Source of the DNA: HGM11525 sp036307445
GTDB lineage: Bacteria > Bacillota > Clostridia > UBA1381
Length of the DNA: 64,000 bases
Reading direction: 5' to 3'
Assembly (NCBI GenBank): GCA_036307445.1
Contig: JAXJXP010000025.1
Coordinates: 1-64,000 of the forward strand
Position numbers and translations under genes: made by a program. Below are positions 53,577 to 62,169 of this stretch, piece after piece. The first letter of the stretch is position 1; each line of letters starts with the position of its first letter. The notes under the pieces are model-generated. The model was not told the origin of the DNA. It did not search any database and saw nothing but the letters and a program-made list of their open reading frames with translations.

Positions 53577-54785
53577 ATGGGACTTATAGTACAGAAGTAC
53601 GGCGGCTCATCAGTAAGAGATGCCCAGCGTGTTAATAACGTAGCATCACGAGTTGTTGAGGCTTATGATGAAGGTAATGATGTAATAGTTGTTGTATCTG
53701 CACAGGGAGATACAACCGATGATTTGATTGAAAAGGCACAGGAAATTAATCCTAACGCCTCAAAGCGTGAAATGGATATGCTTCTTGCGAGCGGAGAGCA
53801 GATTTCTGTTTCACTTCTTGCAATGGCAATCGAGAAAATCGGCAGACCTGTTGTTTCTCTTACCGGCTGGCAGGCAGGTTTTTCAACAGATACAAACTAC
53901 TCTGCAGCAAGAATTAAGAAGGTAAAGACCGAAAGACTTCAAAATGAACTTGATAAGCGCAGAATTGTAATTGTTGCAGGCTTCCAGGGAGTAAATAAAT
54001 ATGACGATATAACAACCCTCGGCAGAGGCGGTTCAGATACATCAGCAGTAGCAATAGCAGCAGCTCTCGGCGCAGATGTTTGTGAGATTTATACCGACGT
54101 AGACGGTGTTTACACCGCAGACCCCAGATTTGTAAAGAATGCAAAGAAGCTCGACGATATTTCCTATGACGAGATGCTTGAGCTTGCATCCTTGGGTGCA
54201 AACGTGCTCCATAATCGCTCGGTTGAAATGGCAAAGAAATATCATGTGAAACTAGCAGTAAAATCAAGTCTTGAAAAAGTAGAAGGAACGTATGTTAAGG
54301 AGGTAAATCAAGTGGAGAAGATGTTGGTTAGAGGCGTTACAAGAGATAATGACTGTGCAAGAGTTGCGCTTGTAGGAGTAGAGGATACACCGGGGAAAGC
54401 ATTTTCGGTATTCGCATTGCTCTCGAAGAAGAATATAGGTGTTGACCTTATTATTCAGTCAATCGGCAGAGACGGCAAAAAGGACATCAGCTTTACTGTA
54501 ACAGAGGGCGACCTTCCTGCAGTTCTTGAAATTTTCGAGGCTAATAAGGATACTATAAAAGCAGATAAGATTGATTATTCAAAGGACGTTTCAAAGGTAT
54601 CAATTGTTGGCGCAGGTATGGTAAACAATGCAGGTGTTGCAACTACTATGTTTGAGGCACTTTACAATGCACATATCAATATCAATATGATTGCTACATC
54701 TGAAATCAAGATTTCAGTTCTTGTTGAGCAGAAGGATGCTGAACGTGCAGTTGTTGCTATCCACGACAAATTTTTACACGACTAA
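53577..54785 (+). CDS. lysC: aspartate kinase
   Basis: A 402-residue aspartokinase. LIVQKYGGSSVRDAQRVNNVA starts the kinase domain, with GFQGVNKYDDITTLGRGGSD and VCEIYTDVDGVYTADPRF. Two C-terminal ACT domains (about 265-400) suggest feedback control by lysine or threonine. It feeds the hom-thrB branch and lysine synthesis. Start after AAGGAAGG. Confidence 0.97.
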   Translation: MGLIVQKYGGSSVRDAQRVNNVASRVVEAYDEGNDVIVVVSAQGDTTDDLIEKAQEINPNASKREMDMLLASGEQISVSLLAMAIEKIGRPVVSLTGWQAGFSTDTNYSAARIKKVKTERLQNELDKRRIVIVAGFQGVNKYDDITTLGRGGSDTSAVAIAAALGADVCEIYTDVDGVYTADPRFVKNAKKLDDISYDEMLELASLGANVLHNRSVEMAKKYHVKLAVKSSLEKVEGTYVKEVNQVEKMLVRGVTRDNDCARVALVGVEDTPGKAFSVFALLSKKNIGVDLIIQSIGRDGKKDISFTVTEGDLPAVLEIFEANKDTIKADKIDYSKDVSKVSIVGAGMVNNAGVATTMFEALYNAHININMIATSEIKISVLVEQKDAERAVVAIHDKFLHD

Positions 54786-54803
54786 TATATAAAACAGTCT
54801 ATT

Positions 54804-54838
54804 AACCGGCACAGACGTTTATGCCTGTGTCGGTTTTG
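54804..54838 (+). terminator. terminator of the threonine operon
   Basis: AACCGGCACAG and CTGTGTCGGTT pair across a 10-base loop (one G-U) and are followed by TT. Confidence 0.75.
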
Positions 54839-54861
54839 GATATTTTAGAAAAGAGGATACT

Positions 54862-55590
54862 ATGCAGGACAAGCTTGTAGGAAGAAATCCCGTTTCGGAA
54901 GCACTAAAATCAGGTGCGGATATAGACAAAATATTTGTAAAAAAAGATGCTGACGGCTCACTTTTGCCGCTTTTGAAAAAGGCAAGAGCATTAAAAATAC
55001 CCATCAGCGAGGTTGACCGCCGTAAGCTTGACGAAATGGCAGACGGCGAAAATCATCAGGGAATAATTGCACAAATCCCTGCCGAAAGCTACAAGACGGT
55101 AGAGGATATTTTTGCACTAGCGGCTGAGAAGGGTGAAGCTCCGTTTATAATTATTCTTGATAAAATAACCGACCCACATAATCTCGGCTCGATTATAAGA
55201 ACGGCGCATTGTGCGGGTGCACACGGCGTTATTATCCCAAAGCATGGCAGTGCAGGACTAAATAGCATTGCAGCAAAAACGGCATCGGGAGCTACAATGT
55301 ACACACCTGTTGCAAGAGTTACCAATATTGCACGAACTATTGATGAGCTTAAGGATAAGGGTGTATGGATAGTTGGCGCAGATATGGACGGACAGAAGAT
55401 GTACGATATTGATATGAAAGGCTCTCTCGGTATTGTAATCGGTAACGAGGGTGAGGGACTTTCGCGTCTTGTTCGCGAAAAGTGCGATTTTATTGCGGAA
55501 ATTCCAATGTGGGGGAAAATTGACTCCCTTAACGCTTCGGTTGCGGCAGCAGTTTTGATGTACGAGGCTAAACGTCAGCAAATGGCATAA
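54862..55590 (+). CDS. rlmB: 23S rRNA (guanosine-2'-O)-methyltransferase RlmB family
   Basis: A 242-residue SpoU methyltransferase. An N-terminal substrate-binding domain (about 1-75) precedes the knotted domain: LDKITDPHNLGSIIRTAHCAGAHGVI, GIVIGNEGEGLSRLVREKCD, and IPMWGKIDSLNASVAAAVLMYEA. Homologues methylate G2251 of 23S rRNA. Start after AAAGAGG. Confidence 0.93.
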   Translation: MQDKLVGRNPVSEALKSGADIDKIFVKKDADGSLLPLLKKARALKIPISEVDRRKLDEMADGENHQGIIAQIPAESYKTVEDIFALAAEKGEAPFIIILDKITDPHNLGSIIRTAHCAGAHGVIIPKHGSAGLNSIAAKTASGATMYTPVARVTNIARTIDELKDKGVWIVGADMDGQKMYDIDMKGSLGIVIGNEGEGLSRLVREKCDFIAEIPMWGKIDSLNASVAAAVLMYEAKRQQMA

Positions 55591-55707
55591 AACAACTAGG
55601 AGAATATGAATATTTACCACTAATTCGATGAATTTTGCTAAAAAGGTAGATTTTTTGTCATATTAGTGATATTATTATATTGATAAAAAATTAACGGAGG
55701 TTGAACA

Positions 55708-55974
55708 ATGAGAGCGGTTGTTACAGTAGTAGGCAAGGACAGACCGGGTATAATTGCAAGAGTAAGCACATTGCTTTATGAGAATGAGATTAATATACTT
55801 GATATTTCGCAGACGGTTATGACCGATGATATATTTACAATGATTATGCTTGTTGATATGAGAAGCTCGTCGGTAGGCGATGTGGGTGAGAAACTTTTGA
55901 AGCTTTCTGATGAGATTGGAATGTCTATACACTTGCAAAATGAAGAGCTGTTTAACTCAATGCACAGAATTTAA
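55708..55974 (+). CDS. ACT domain protein (UPF0237)
   Basis: An 88-residue protein that is a single ACT domain: RAVVTVVGKDRPGIIARVS, the NEINILDISQTVMTDDIFTM region, and a C-terminal helix. UPF0237 genes pair with UPF0210 genes, as here, and the pair's function is unknown; an amino-acid sensor is a plausible guess. Start after ACGGAGG. The promoter region (55650-55680) is AT-rich with no well-spaced boxes. Confidence 0.92.
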   Translation: MRAVVTVVGKDRPGIIARVSTLLYENEINILDISQTVMTDDIFTMIMLVDMRSSSVGDVGEKLLKLSDEIGMSIHLQNEELFNSMHRI

Positions 55975-56077
55975 ACTTGGTTAAATTTTCGTATATAACC
56001 ACTTTTAGGCGAGGGTGGTACAAACGTACAGCACCTTGGCTTCAAAGCGGCAATATACGAAAATTTTCCTCAAGTTT
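55973..56077 (+). ncRNA. structured RNA element between the UPF0237 and UPF0210 genes
   Basis: Closing helix: AAACTTG 55973-55979 pairs with CAAGTTT 56071-56077, and AAATTTTCGTATAT 55983-55996 pairs exactly with 56053-56066. Inside, AGGGTG 56012-56017 and GTAC 56018-56021 pair with GTAC 56026-56029 and CACCTT 56032-56037 around an AAAC loop. An alternative ACCAC/GTGGT pairing competes. There is no T-tract. It matches no riboswitch class I know. A miniature inverted-repeat element is the alternative reading. Confidence 0.55.
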
Positions 56078-56116
56078 ATACATATGTTTTACAATTTGCG
56101 AAAGGATTAAGTTTCT

Positions 56117-57484
56117 ATGATAAACCCCTTTGAAATTCTCGAAACTATAAATATGATTGACAGGGAAAACCTTGATATAAGAACAATAACAATGGGTATT
56201 TCCCTAAAAGACTGCACAGACCCTGATGTTGACAGGGCTTGTGATAAAATTTATAACAAAATCACCAACTATGCCAAGGACTTGGTTAAGGTGGGTGAGG
56301 ATATTGAAAAGCAGTTCGGTATCCCTATTATCAATAAACGAATTTCTGTAACGCCTGTTGCAACGGTTATTGATGCGATAGAAAATCCTGATATCGAAAA
56401 GTGCTTAAAAATTGCGAAAACTCTAGACAAGGCTGCAAAAACAGTAGGAGTAAACTTTATAGGCGGCTACTCTGCACTTGTTCACAAGGGCTTTACCAAG
56501 GGAGAGAGAGTACTTATTGAGTCAATACCGACAGTGCTTTCAAATACAGATATTGTATGCTCAAGTGTAAACGTAGGCTCGACAAGAGCGGGTATAAATA
56601 TGGACGCAGTTGCGCTTATGGGCAAAATTATCAAAAAAGCGGCTGAGATGACAAAGGATAACGGCGGCTTTGCGTGCGCAAAGCTTGTAGTATTTTGTAA
56701 CGCAGTTGAGGATAATCCGTTTATGGCAGGTGCATTTCACGGCGAAGGCGAAGGCGATGCGGTTATTAACGTAGGTGTAAGCGGTCCGGGTGTTGTTAAA
56801 TGTGCTCTTGAAAAGGTTAAGGGTGCGCCGTTTGATGTAGTTGCAGAAACTATAAAGAATACCGCATTTAAGATTACAAGAATGGGACAGCTTGTTGCAA
56901 GCGAGGCATCAAAGAGACTTGGTGTTCCATTTGGAATTGTTGACCTCTCGTTAGCTCCAACTCCTGCGGTAGGCGATAGTGTCGCATATATTCTTGAGGA
57001 AATGGGACTTGAAAAGTGCGGAACTCACGGTACAACAGCCGCTCTTGCACTTCTCAATGATGCAGTTAAAAAGGGTGGAGTTATGGCAAGCTCACACGTT
57101 GGCGGCTTATCGGGTGCATTTATACCAGTAAGTGAAGATGCAGGAATGATTGCCGCTGCAAAAGAGGGAGCGCTCTCTATTGAAAAGCTCGAGGCAATGA
57201 CCTGTGTATGCTCAGTAGGTCTTGATATGATAGCAGTTCCGGGAGATACGACTGCAGATACTATTTCCTGTATTATTGCTGACGAAGCAGCAATCGGTAT
57301 GGTTAATTCCAAGACTACTGCAGTCAGAATTATCCCTGCACCGAATACAGACGTGGGTGATGAGGTTGACTTTGGCGGACTTTTGGGTACTGGTCCCGTT
57401 ATGCCGCTTAAAAAGTACAGCGGCACTGAGTTTGTTGCAAGAGGCGGAAGAATACCGGCCCCCTTGCAGTCGCTTAAAAACTAA
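56117..57484 (+). CDS. UPF0210/DUF711 (PFL family) protein
   Basis: A 455-residue protein related in name to the pyruvate formate-lyase fold. It has EILETINMIDRENLDIRTITMGISLKDC, NFIGGYSALVHKGFTKGE, GAFHGEGEGDAVINVGVSGPGVV, and a glycine-rich end (GGRIPAPLQSLKN). No glycyl-radical loop is seen. It always pairs with UPF0237 in Firmicutes, but the reaction is unknown. The start lacks a strong site other than GAAAGGATT. Confidence 0.93.
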   Translation: MINPFEILETINMIDRENLDIRTITMGISLKDCTDPDVDRACDKIYNKITNYAKDLVKVGEDIEKQFGIPIINKRISVTPVATVIDAIENPDIEKCLKIAKTLDKAAKTVGVNFIGGYSALVHKGFTKGERVLIESIPTVLSNTDIVCSSVNVGSTRAGINMDAVALMGKIIKKAAEMTKDNGGFACAKLVVFCNAVEDNPFMAGAFHGEGEGDAVINVGVSGPGVVKCALEKVKGAPFDVVAETIKNTAFKITRMGQLVASEASKRLGVPFGIVDLSLAPTPAVGDSVAYILEEMGLEKCGTHGTTAALALLNDAVKKGGVMASSHVGGLSGAFIPVSEDAGMIAAAKEGALSIEKLEAMTCVCSVGLDMIAVPGDTTADTISCIIADEAAIGMVNSKTTAVRIIPAPNTDVGDEVDFGGLLGTGPVMPLKKYSGTEFVARGGRIPAPLQSLKN

Positions 57485-57491
57485 TAAACAC

Positions 57492-57529
57492 AAAAAAGCA
57501 TTTTTACCGGTTAGTAAAAATGCTTTTTT
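57492..57529 (+). terminator. terminator of the UPF0210 gene
   Basis: AAAAAAGCATTTTTAC, loop CGGTTA, GTAAAAATGCTTTTTT. Confidence 0.88.
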
Positions 57530-57546
57530 AGGAAAAGGAGTCTATA

Positions 57547-58527
57547 ATGAAAACCGTTTTCATAATAAACCCCAAAGCAGGACAAGGCAAGGATATTGAT
57601 GCTCTTGCCGAGAATATCAGAAATACAGCAGAAGCACTTAAAAAGGATTATGAGATTTACTTCACGAAATATGCAGGAGATGCCAGAAGTTTTGTATCAG
57701 AATACTTAAAAGAAAACGGTGCCGCAAGATTTATAGCCTGCGGTGGCGACGGAACACTTAACGAAGTTGTAAACGGTGCAATATCGTATGACGATGCAGA
57801 GGTCGGTGTTATTCCTATTGGAACAGGTAACGATTTCTGTCGCAATTTTGGCAGTGCGGATGTTTTCAGGGATGTCAAAGCACAGTTTGTATCAAACTCA
57901 CAAAAGTGTGACGCTATAAGTTACAAAACAACAGTAAACGGAAAAGGGATATCGGGATATGCTGTTAATATGTTTAATATTGGCTTTGACTGTAATGTTG
58001 CAGACCTGACATCCCGTATGAAGCAAAAGCCTTTTATTTCAGGCTCTCTTGCCTACTTCCTTTCGATTTTCGTTATACTCATAAAGAAAAAGGGTGCGAA
58101 TCTCAGGATTACAGCTGACGGAAATACTATCAATAGCGGGAAACTGCTTTTAAGCGCTATTGCTAACGGCAGCTTTTGCGGAGGCGGTGTCAAGAGCAAC
58201 CCTCTTGCATCTGTAACTGACGGTCTTATCAATATAAATATTATAAAAAATGTTTCAAGGCTAAGACTTCTTACTCTTTTGCCGTGCTATATGAAAGGTA
58301 CATTTCCCGAGAAAAATGTTGGACATATTATATTCAGCAAGAAATATAAAAAGGTTGTTATTGAACCTCTTAATAATTATATGCGCCTTTGTGTTGATGG
58401 CGAAATTACAGATGCAGGAAATTGTGAGTTTGAGATTCTTCCTAAGGCTTTTAAATTTGTGGTGCCTGAAAGGGTATCAGAGTCCGATTTCCCTGACAAG
58501 AGTACGGAGAGTCTCAGCAGAGTTTAA
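57547..58527 (+). CDS. diacylglycerol kinase-family lipid kinase (YegS/DagK-like)
   Basis: A 326-residue lipid kinase, with VFIINPKAGQGKD, the nucleotide motif ACGGDGTLNEVVNG, and IPIGTGNDFCRNFG. C-terminal: ANGSFCGGGVKSNPLA. It probably phosphorylates diacylglycerol for lipid recycling. The last 17 codons, following the usual LPKAFKFVVP end, run into and overlap the ldh 3' end by 51 bases. Confidence 0.92.
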   Translation: MKTVFIINPKAGQGKDIDALAENIRNTAEALKKDYEIYFTKYAGDARSFVSEYLKENGAARFIACGGDGTLNEVVNGAISYDDAEVGVIPIGTGNDFCRNFGSADVFRDVKAQFVSNSQKCDAISYKTTVNGKGISGYAVNMFNIGFDCNVADLTSRMKQKPFISGSLAYFLSIFVILIKKKGANLRITADGNTINSGKLLLSAIANGSFCGGGVKSNPLASVTDGLININIIKNVSRLRLLTLLPCYMKGTFPEKNVGHIIFSKKYKKVVIEPLNNYMRLCVDGEITDAGNCEFEILPKAFKFVVPERVSESDFPDKSTESLSRV

Positions 58528-59418
58528 AAGCCCTTTAAGCTCTTCCTTTGAAAATGGCACTTCCAATATATTTTCTACTCCGCCGCCGCCAACTTTGGTG
58601 GGAACGGATAGTGCGACGTCTTTAATTCCATACTGTCCGTCAAATATGCTCGAAACGGTCAGTATGGAATTTTCGTCTCCTGCAATACACTCGCATATTC
58701 GTGCGACTGCTGTCGCAATGGCGTAATAGGTTGCGCCTTTTTTTTCTATAATTTCGTAGGCAGAGTTTTTAACCCTCAAATACATATCGTCAAGGTCACT
58801 CAAATCGCATTTTTTAGTATAACGGCAAAATTCATTCATTGACATACCGCCTATGTTGGTAATGCTCCAGGCTGCAACCTCGCTGTCGCCGTGTTCGCCT
58901 ATAATGTAGGTATGACAATTTCTTGCATCAATTCCTGTTCTCTTGCTTATCATATATTTAAGTCTTGAGGTGTCAAGGACCGTACCCGAGCCGATTACAC
59001 GGCTTTTGGGGAGTGATGAAAGCTTGTAGGTTGCATAGGTCAGAATGTCGACAGGGTTAGTAACCATCAGTAAAATTACGTCATCAGGTGCGTGCGCGGA
59101 AATTCCGTTTATTATACTTTTCAAAACCTCTATATTTCTTTTAAGGAGAGCAACTCTTGTTTCGCCCTCTTTTTGTGCGACACCTGCGGTAATGATGATT
59201 ATATCTGCATCTTTGCAATCACTGTAATCGCCGGCATATACGTTTACCGGCTTTACAAAGGATACACCGTGTGCAATGTCGAGAGCATCGCCCTCTGCTT
59301 TGTCCTTATTTATATCTATTATTACTATCTCGGAAAAAAGTCCGCCGAGCATTAGTGTATATGCTGTAGTTGAGCCGACAAGCCCTGAGCCTATCACCGC
59401 AACCTTTCCTCGAAACAT
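58477..59418 (-). CDS. ldh: L-lactate dehydrogenase
   Basis: A 313-residue LDH. KVAVIGSGLVGSTTAYTLML binds NAD, then VTNPVDILTYATYK, the substrate-specificity loop before VIGSGTVLDTSRLKYM, and the catalytic His in IIGEHGDSEVAAWS. Gln in GVAQKEGETR at the specificity position favours lactate over malate. It regenerates NAD+ in fermentation. It diverges from the GTPase-NYN gene. Confidence 0.95.
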   Translation of the reverse strand: MFRGKVAVIGSGLVGSTTAYTLMLGGLFSEIVIIDINKDKAEGDALDIAHGVSFVKPVNVYAGDYSDCKDADIIIITAGVAQKEGETRVALLKRNIEVLKSIINGISAHAPDDVILLMVTNPVDILTYATYKLSSLPKSRVIGSGTVLDTSRLKYMISKRTGIDARNCHTYIIGEHGDSEVAAWSITNIGGMSMNEFCRYTKKCDLSDLDDMYLRVKNSAYEIIEKKGATYYAIATAVARICECIAGDENSILTVSSIFDGQYGIKDVALSVPTKVGGGGVENILEVPFSKEELKGLLNSAETLRTLVREIGL

Positions 59419-59488
59419 TATAGTACCACTCCTTGTTAATATTTTTTTATTTAGTTTGGCATAATTATATGCAAATTATCCGTTAGAC

Positions 59489-59517
59489 TTGCAAAAGAGT
59501 GTAGATTTAGGTATAAT
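59489..59517 (+). promoter_or_regulatory. sigma-A promoter of the GTPase-NYN gene
   Basis: Plus strand: TTGCAA at 59489-59494, a 17-base spacer, and TATAAT at 59512-59517. TTGCAA is self-complementary and may also serve the divergent ldh promoter (TATAAT at 19 bases on the minus strand). This excludes a protein start at 59489. Confidence 0.7.
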
Positions 59518-59554
59518 TAAAATATTGATAAATTTTGAAAGGAGGGTGTTCTTG

Positions 59555-62077
59555 GTGAAAAAGATAACTGTCGGAATACTGGCGCACGTCGATAGTGGAA
59601 AAACAACTCTTTCTGAGGGTATGTTGTACACCGCAGGAGAAATCAGCAAGCTTGGCAGAGTGGATAACGGCGATGCAACACTTGATACTGACGATATTGA
59701 GCGGGACAGAGGAATTACAATCTTCTCAAAGCAGGCAACAATGTCTTACGGCAATACTGAAATTTCACTTTTGGACACCCCCGGACATGTGGATTTTTCG
59801 GCAGAAACGGAACGCACGTTACGAGTTCTTGACTATGCCATATTGGTTATAAGCGGTACGGACGGAGTACAAAGTCATACTGAAACCTTGTGGAAACTTT
59901 TGGAGCACTATGATGTTCCGACATTCATATTTGTAAATAAAATGGACATACCAACTGCCGATAGGGATAAGGTGATGGCAGACCTTAAGGCAAGACTAGA
60001 TGATGGCTGTATTGACTTTGCGGGTGCGGACTTTTTTGAGGATGCGGCTATGCAGGCGGAATATCTTTTGGATGAGTATTCGGCGACGGCTACGCTTTCA
60101 GATAAGCTTTTGTCAAAAGCTGTTATGTCGAGAAGGTTGTTTTTGTGCTTTTTTGGCTCGGCATTAAAGTCTGATGGTATAGACGAATTTTTGTCGGCAA
60201 TTGATAGATTTACAAACCAAAGAGCAAAAGGTGAAAATCTTGGTGCTTCCGCTTTCAAAATCACAGAGGATCCGCACGGACAGCGGTTGGTGTATCTTAA
60301 AATCACAAGCGGAAGCCTTAAGGTTAAATCTCTGATTGATGGCGAAAAGGTAAATGAAATAAGGGTTTATCAAGGTACAAAGTATAAGCAGATTCAAGAG
60401 GCTTTTGCAGGAGAGGTCTGTGCTGTAACGGGACTTAACAAGGTTTTGGCAGGGCAGGGGATAGGGATAGAGAAAAACTTCAATTCGCTTGTTACCGAAC
60501 CTGTGTTTTCCTATTCTCTGAAACTGCCTAATGGTACAGATATTCACAATGCTCTGTCTGTCCTGAGAAGGCTTGAACAAGAGGAAACTGAGCTTAATGT
60601 GATATGGAACGACAGACTGCAAAAGCTTGATGTTCAGGTTATGGGCGAGGTACAGATGGAGGTTCTAAAGAGGATACTTGAGGACCGCTTTGGTATGAAT
60701 GTTGAGTTTGAAGAGGGAAGTATAATATACAAGGAAACTATCAAAAGTACAGTTGAGGGTGTGGGACACTATGAGCCTTTAAGGCATTATGCAGAGGTGC
60801 ATTTGCTGTTAGAACCCGCCGAAAGAGGAAGCGGTATAAAGATACAGTCTAAGTGCAGTGAAGATGTTCTCGGCCGCAACTGGCAACGGCTTATTTTGAC
60901 GCACCTTGAAGAAAAGGTGCATATTGGCACACTTATCGGCGCACCGATAACAGATATTAAAATTACGCTTGTAAACGGCAGAGCACATCAAAAGCATACC
61001 GAGGGGGGAGATTTTAGACAAGCCACCTATCGAGCGTTAAGACAAGGTCTTATGCAGGCGAAATCGGTGCTTTTAGAGCCGTATGCCGCATTTCGTCTTG
61101 AAGTGCCGACGGAGAACACAGGGAAAGCGATGACCGATTTGCAGCAAGCAGATGCAAGCTTTGATGTGCCTGATACAATGTCGGATATGTCGGTTATAAC
61201 AGGCACGGCTCCTGTTTCTAAGATAAGAGATTACCACAAAAGCATAACGCAATATACGCACGGAAGAGGTCGGCTTTCTGTAAGCTTTAAGGGTTATGAG
61301 CCTTGCAGCAGACAAGCGGAAATTGTAGGGGAGTATGGATATAATCCAGAGGCAGATACAGAAAACACGCCTGATTCGATTTTCTGTTCTCACGGCAGCG
61401 GCTTTGTTGTAAAATGGGACAGGGTATTCGAGCATATGCACCTGCCTGCAATAAAAAAGGAGACACCCGTTTCCGAGAGGAGAGTTCATACGGCGGGCGC
61501 AATGACCTACAGCGATGATGAGCTTATGAGGATTTTTGAGCAGACCTATGGCAAGATAACAAGAAAATCGCACGGGATTATAAGAAGTTCAAAGGAGCAA
61601 AAGGAATATAAGCCAAAGCCTGTTGTTGTAAGAGAAGAGTATCTATTGATAGACGGATACAATATAATTTTTGCAAATGAAGGGCTGAAAAATATAGCCG
61701 ATGAAAGCTTGGAGGATGCAAGGGATGTATTAACTGCAAAGGTTGCAGGGTATCAGGCGATGCGCAAGAATAATGTGATTTTGGTATTTGACGCATATAA
61801 GGTCAAAGGTGAAAAGCGTGAGGTTGAGAAGGTACACGGCATAAGTGTTGTCTATACCAAAGAAGCGGAAACGGCAGATGCTTATATAGAAAAAACGACA
61901 AAACAGCTTATTAAAAATTACAGGGTGAGAGTTGCAACCTCGGACAACTTGGAACAAATGATAATTTTTGGACACGGCGCGCACAGAGTAACCGCCCGTG
62001 AGCTGATGGAAGAAATTGAGGCCTCGGAGGAAGAGATTCGGGAGTTTATAAGGAATTACAACAAAAAAACGTGTTAA
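59555..62077 (+). CDS. TetM/EF-G-like translational GTPase fused to a Rae1/YacP-like NYN nuclease domain
   Basis: An 840-residue fusion. The G domain has AHVDSGKTT (10-18), DTPGH and NKMD, so GTPase motifs are intact. Domains II-V follow the TetM/EF-G plan, including GEVQMEVLKRILEDRFGM, DFRQATYRALRQGLMQAKSV and LLEPYAAFRLEVP. The C-terminal 140 residues form a NYN (PIN-like) domain with acidic residues Asp700 (LLIDGYNIIFA), Asp746 (VFDAYK), Asp775 (ADAYIEK) and Asp797 (VATSDNLEQ). The GTG at 59555 follows AAAGGAGGG. Not a classic tetracycline-resistance gene. It may dock in the ribosomal A site and cut mRNA (inference). Confidence 0.9.
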   Translation: MKKITVGILAHVDSGKTTLSEGMLYTAGEISKLGRVDNGDATLDTDDIERDRGITIFSKQATMSYGNTEISLLDTPGHVDFSAETERTLRVLDYAILVISGTDGVQSHTETLWKLLEHYDVPTFIFVNKMDIPTADRDKVMADLKARLDDGCIDFAGADFFEDAAMQAEYLLDEYSATATLSDKLLSKAVMSRRLFLCFFGSALKSDGIDEFLSAIDRFTNQRAKGENLGASAFKITEDPHGQRLVYLKITSGSLKVKSLIDGEKVNEIRVYQGTKYKQIQEAFAGEVCAVTGLNKVLAGQGIGIEKNFNSLVTEPVFSYSLKLPNGTDIHNALSVLRRLEQEETELNVIWNDRLQKLDVQVMGEVQMEVLKRILEDRFGMNVEFEEGSIIYKETIKSTVEGVGHYEPLRHYAEVHLLLEPAERGSGIKIQSKCSEDVLGRNWQRLILTHLEEKVHIGTLIGAPITDIKITLVNGRAHQKHTEGGDFRQATYRALRQGLMQAKSVLLEPYAAFRLEVPTENTGKAMTDLQQADASFDVPDTMSDMSVITGTAPVSKIRDYHKSITQYTHGRGRLSVSFKGYEPCSRQAEIVGEYGYNPEADTENTPDSIFCSHGSGFVVKWDRVFEHMHLPAIKKETPVSERRVHTAGAMTYSDDELMRIFEQTYGKITRKSHGIIRSSKEQKEYKPKPVVVREEYLLIDGYNIIFANEGLKNIADESLEDARDVLTAKVAGYQAMRKNNVILVFDAYKVKGEKREVEKVHGISVVYTKEAETADAYIEKTTKQLIKNYRVRVATSDNLEQMIIFGHGAHRVTARELMEEIEASEEEIREFIRNYNKKTC

Positions 62078-62103
62078 ACTTAACTTTGTTTAACACGTTT
62101 TTT
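62065..62103 (+). terminator. terminator of the GTPase-NYN gene
   Basis: AAACGTGTTAAAC, loop TTAACTTT, GTTTAACACGTTT, then TTTT. The gene's stop codon lies in the 5' arm. Confidence 0.85.
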
Positions 62104-62169
62104 GCATAAGAATAGCAACACAAAATCAGCCTTATACGCATACTTTAGTAATGAAGGAGCGTGAGAGCC

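Noticed and set aside
55973..56077. Canonical T-box leader because of AGGGTGGTAC
   Set aside because: The match stops at ten bases (no CGCG), no stem I with a specifier loop is present, no terminator follows, and the downstream gene is not an amino-acid gene.
59419..59445. Rex operator before ldh (TTGTTAATATT)
   Set aside because: Only one half site is recognisable, and the other arm is a T-run.
59555..62077. Calling the GTPase a tetracycline resistance gene
   Set aside because: Similarity to TetM is to the general ribosomal protection/EF-G plan. The C-terminal nuclease domain and the housekeeping setting with its own sigma-A promoter make acquired resistance unlikely.
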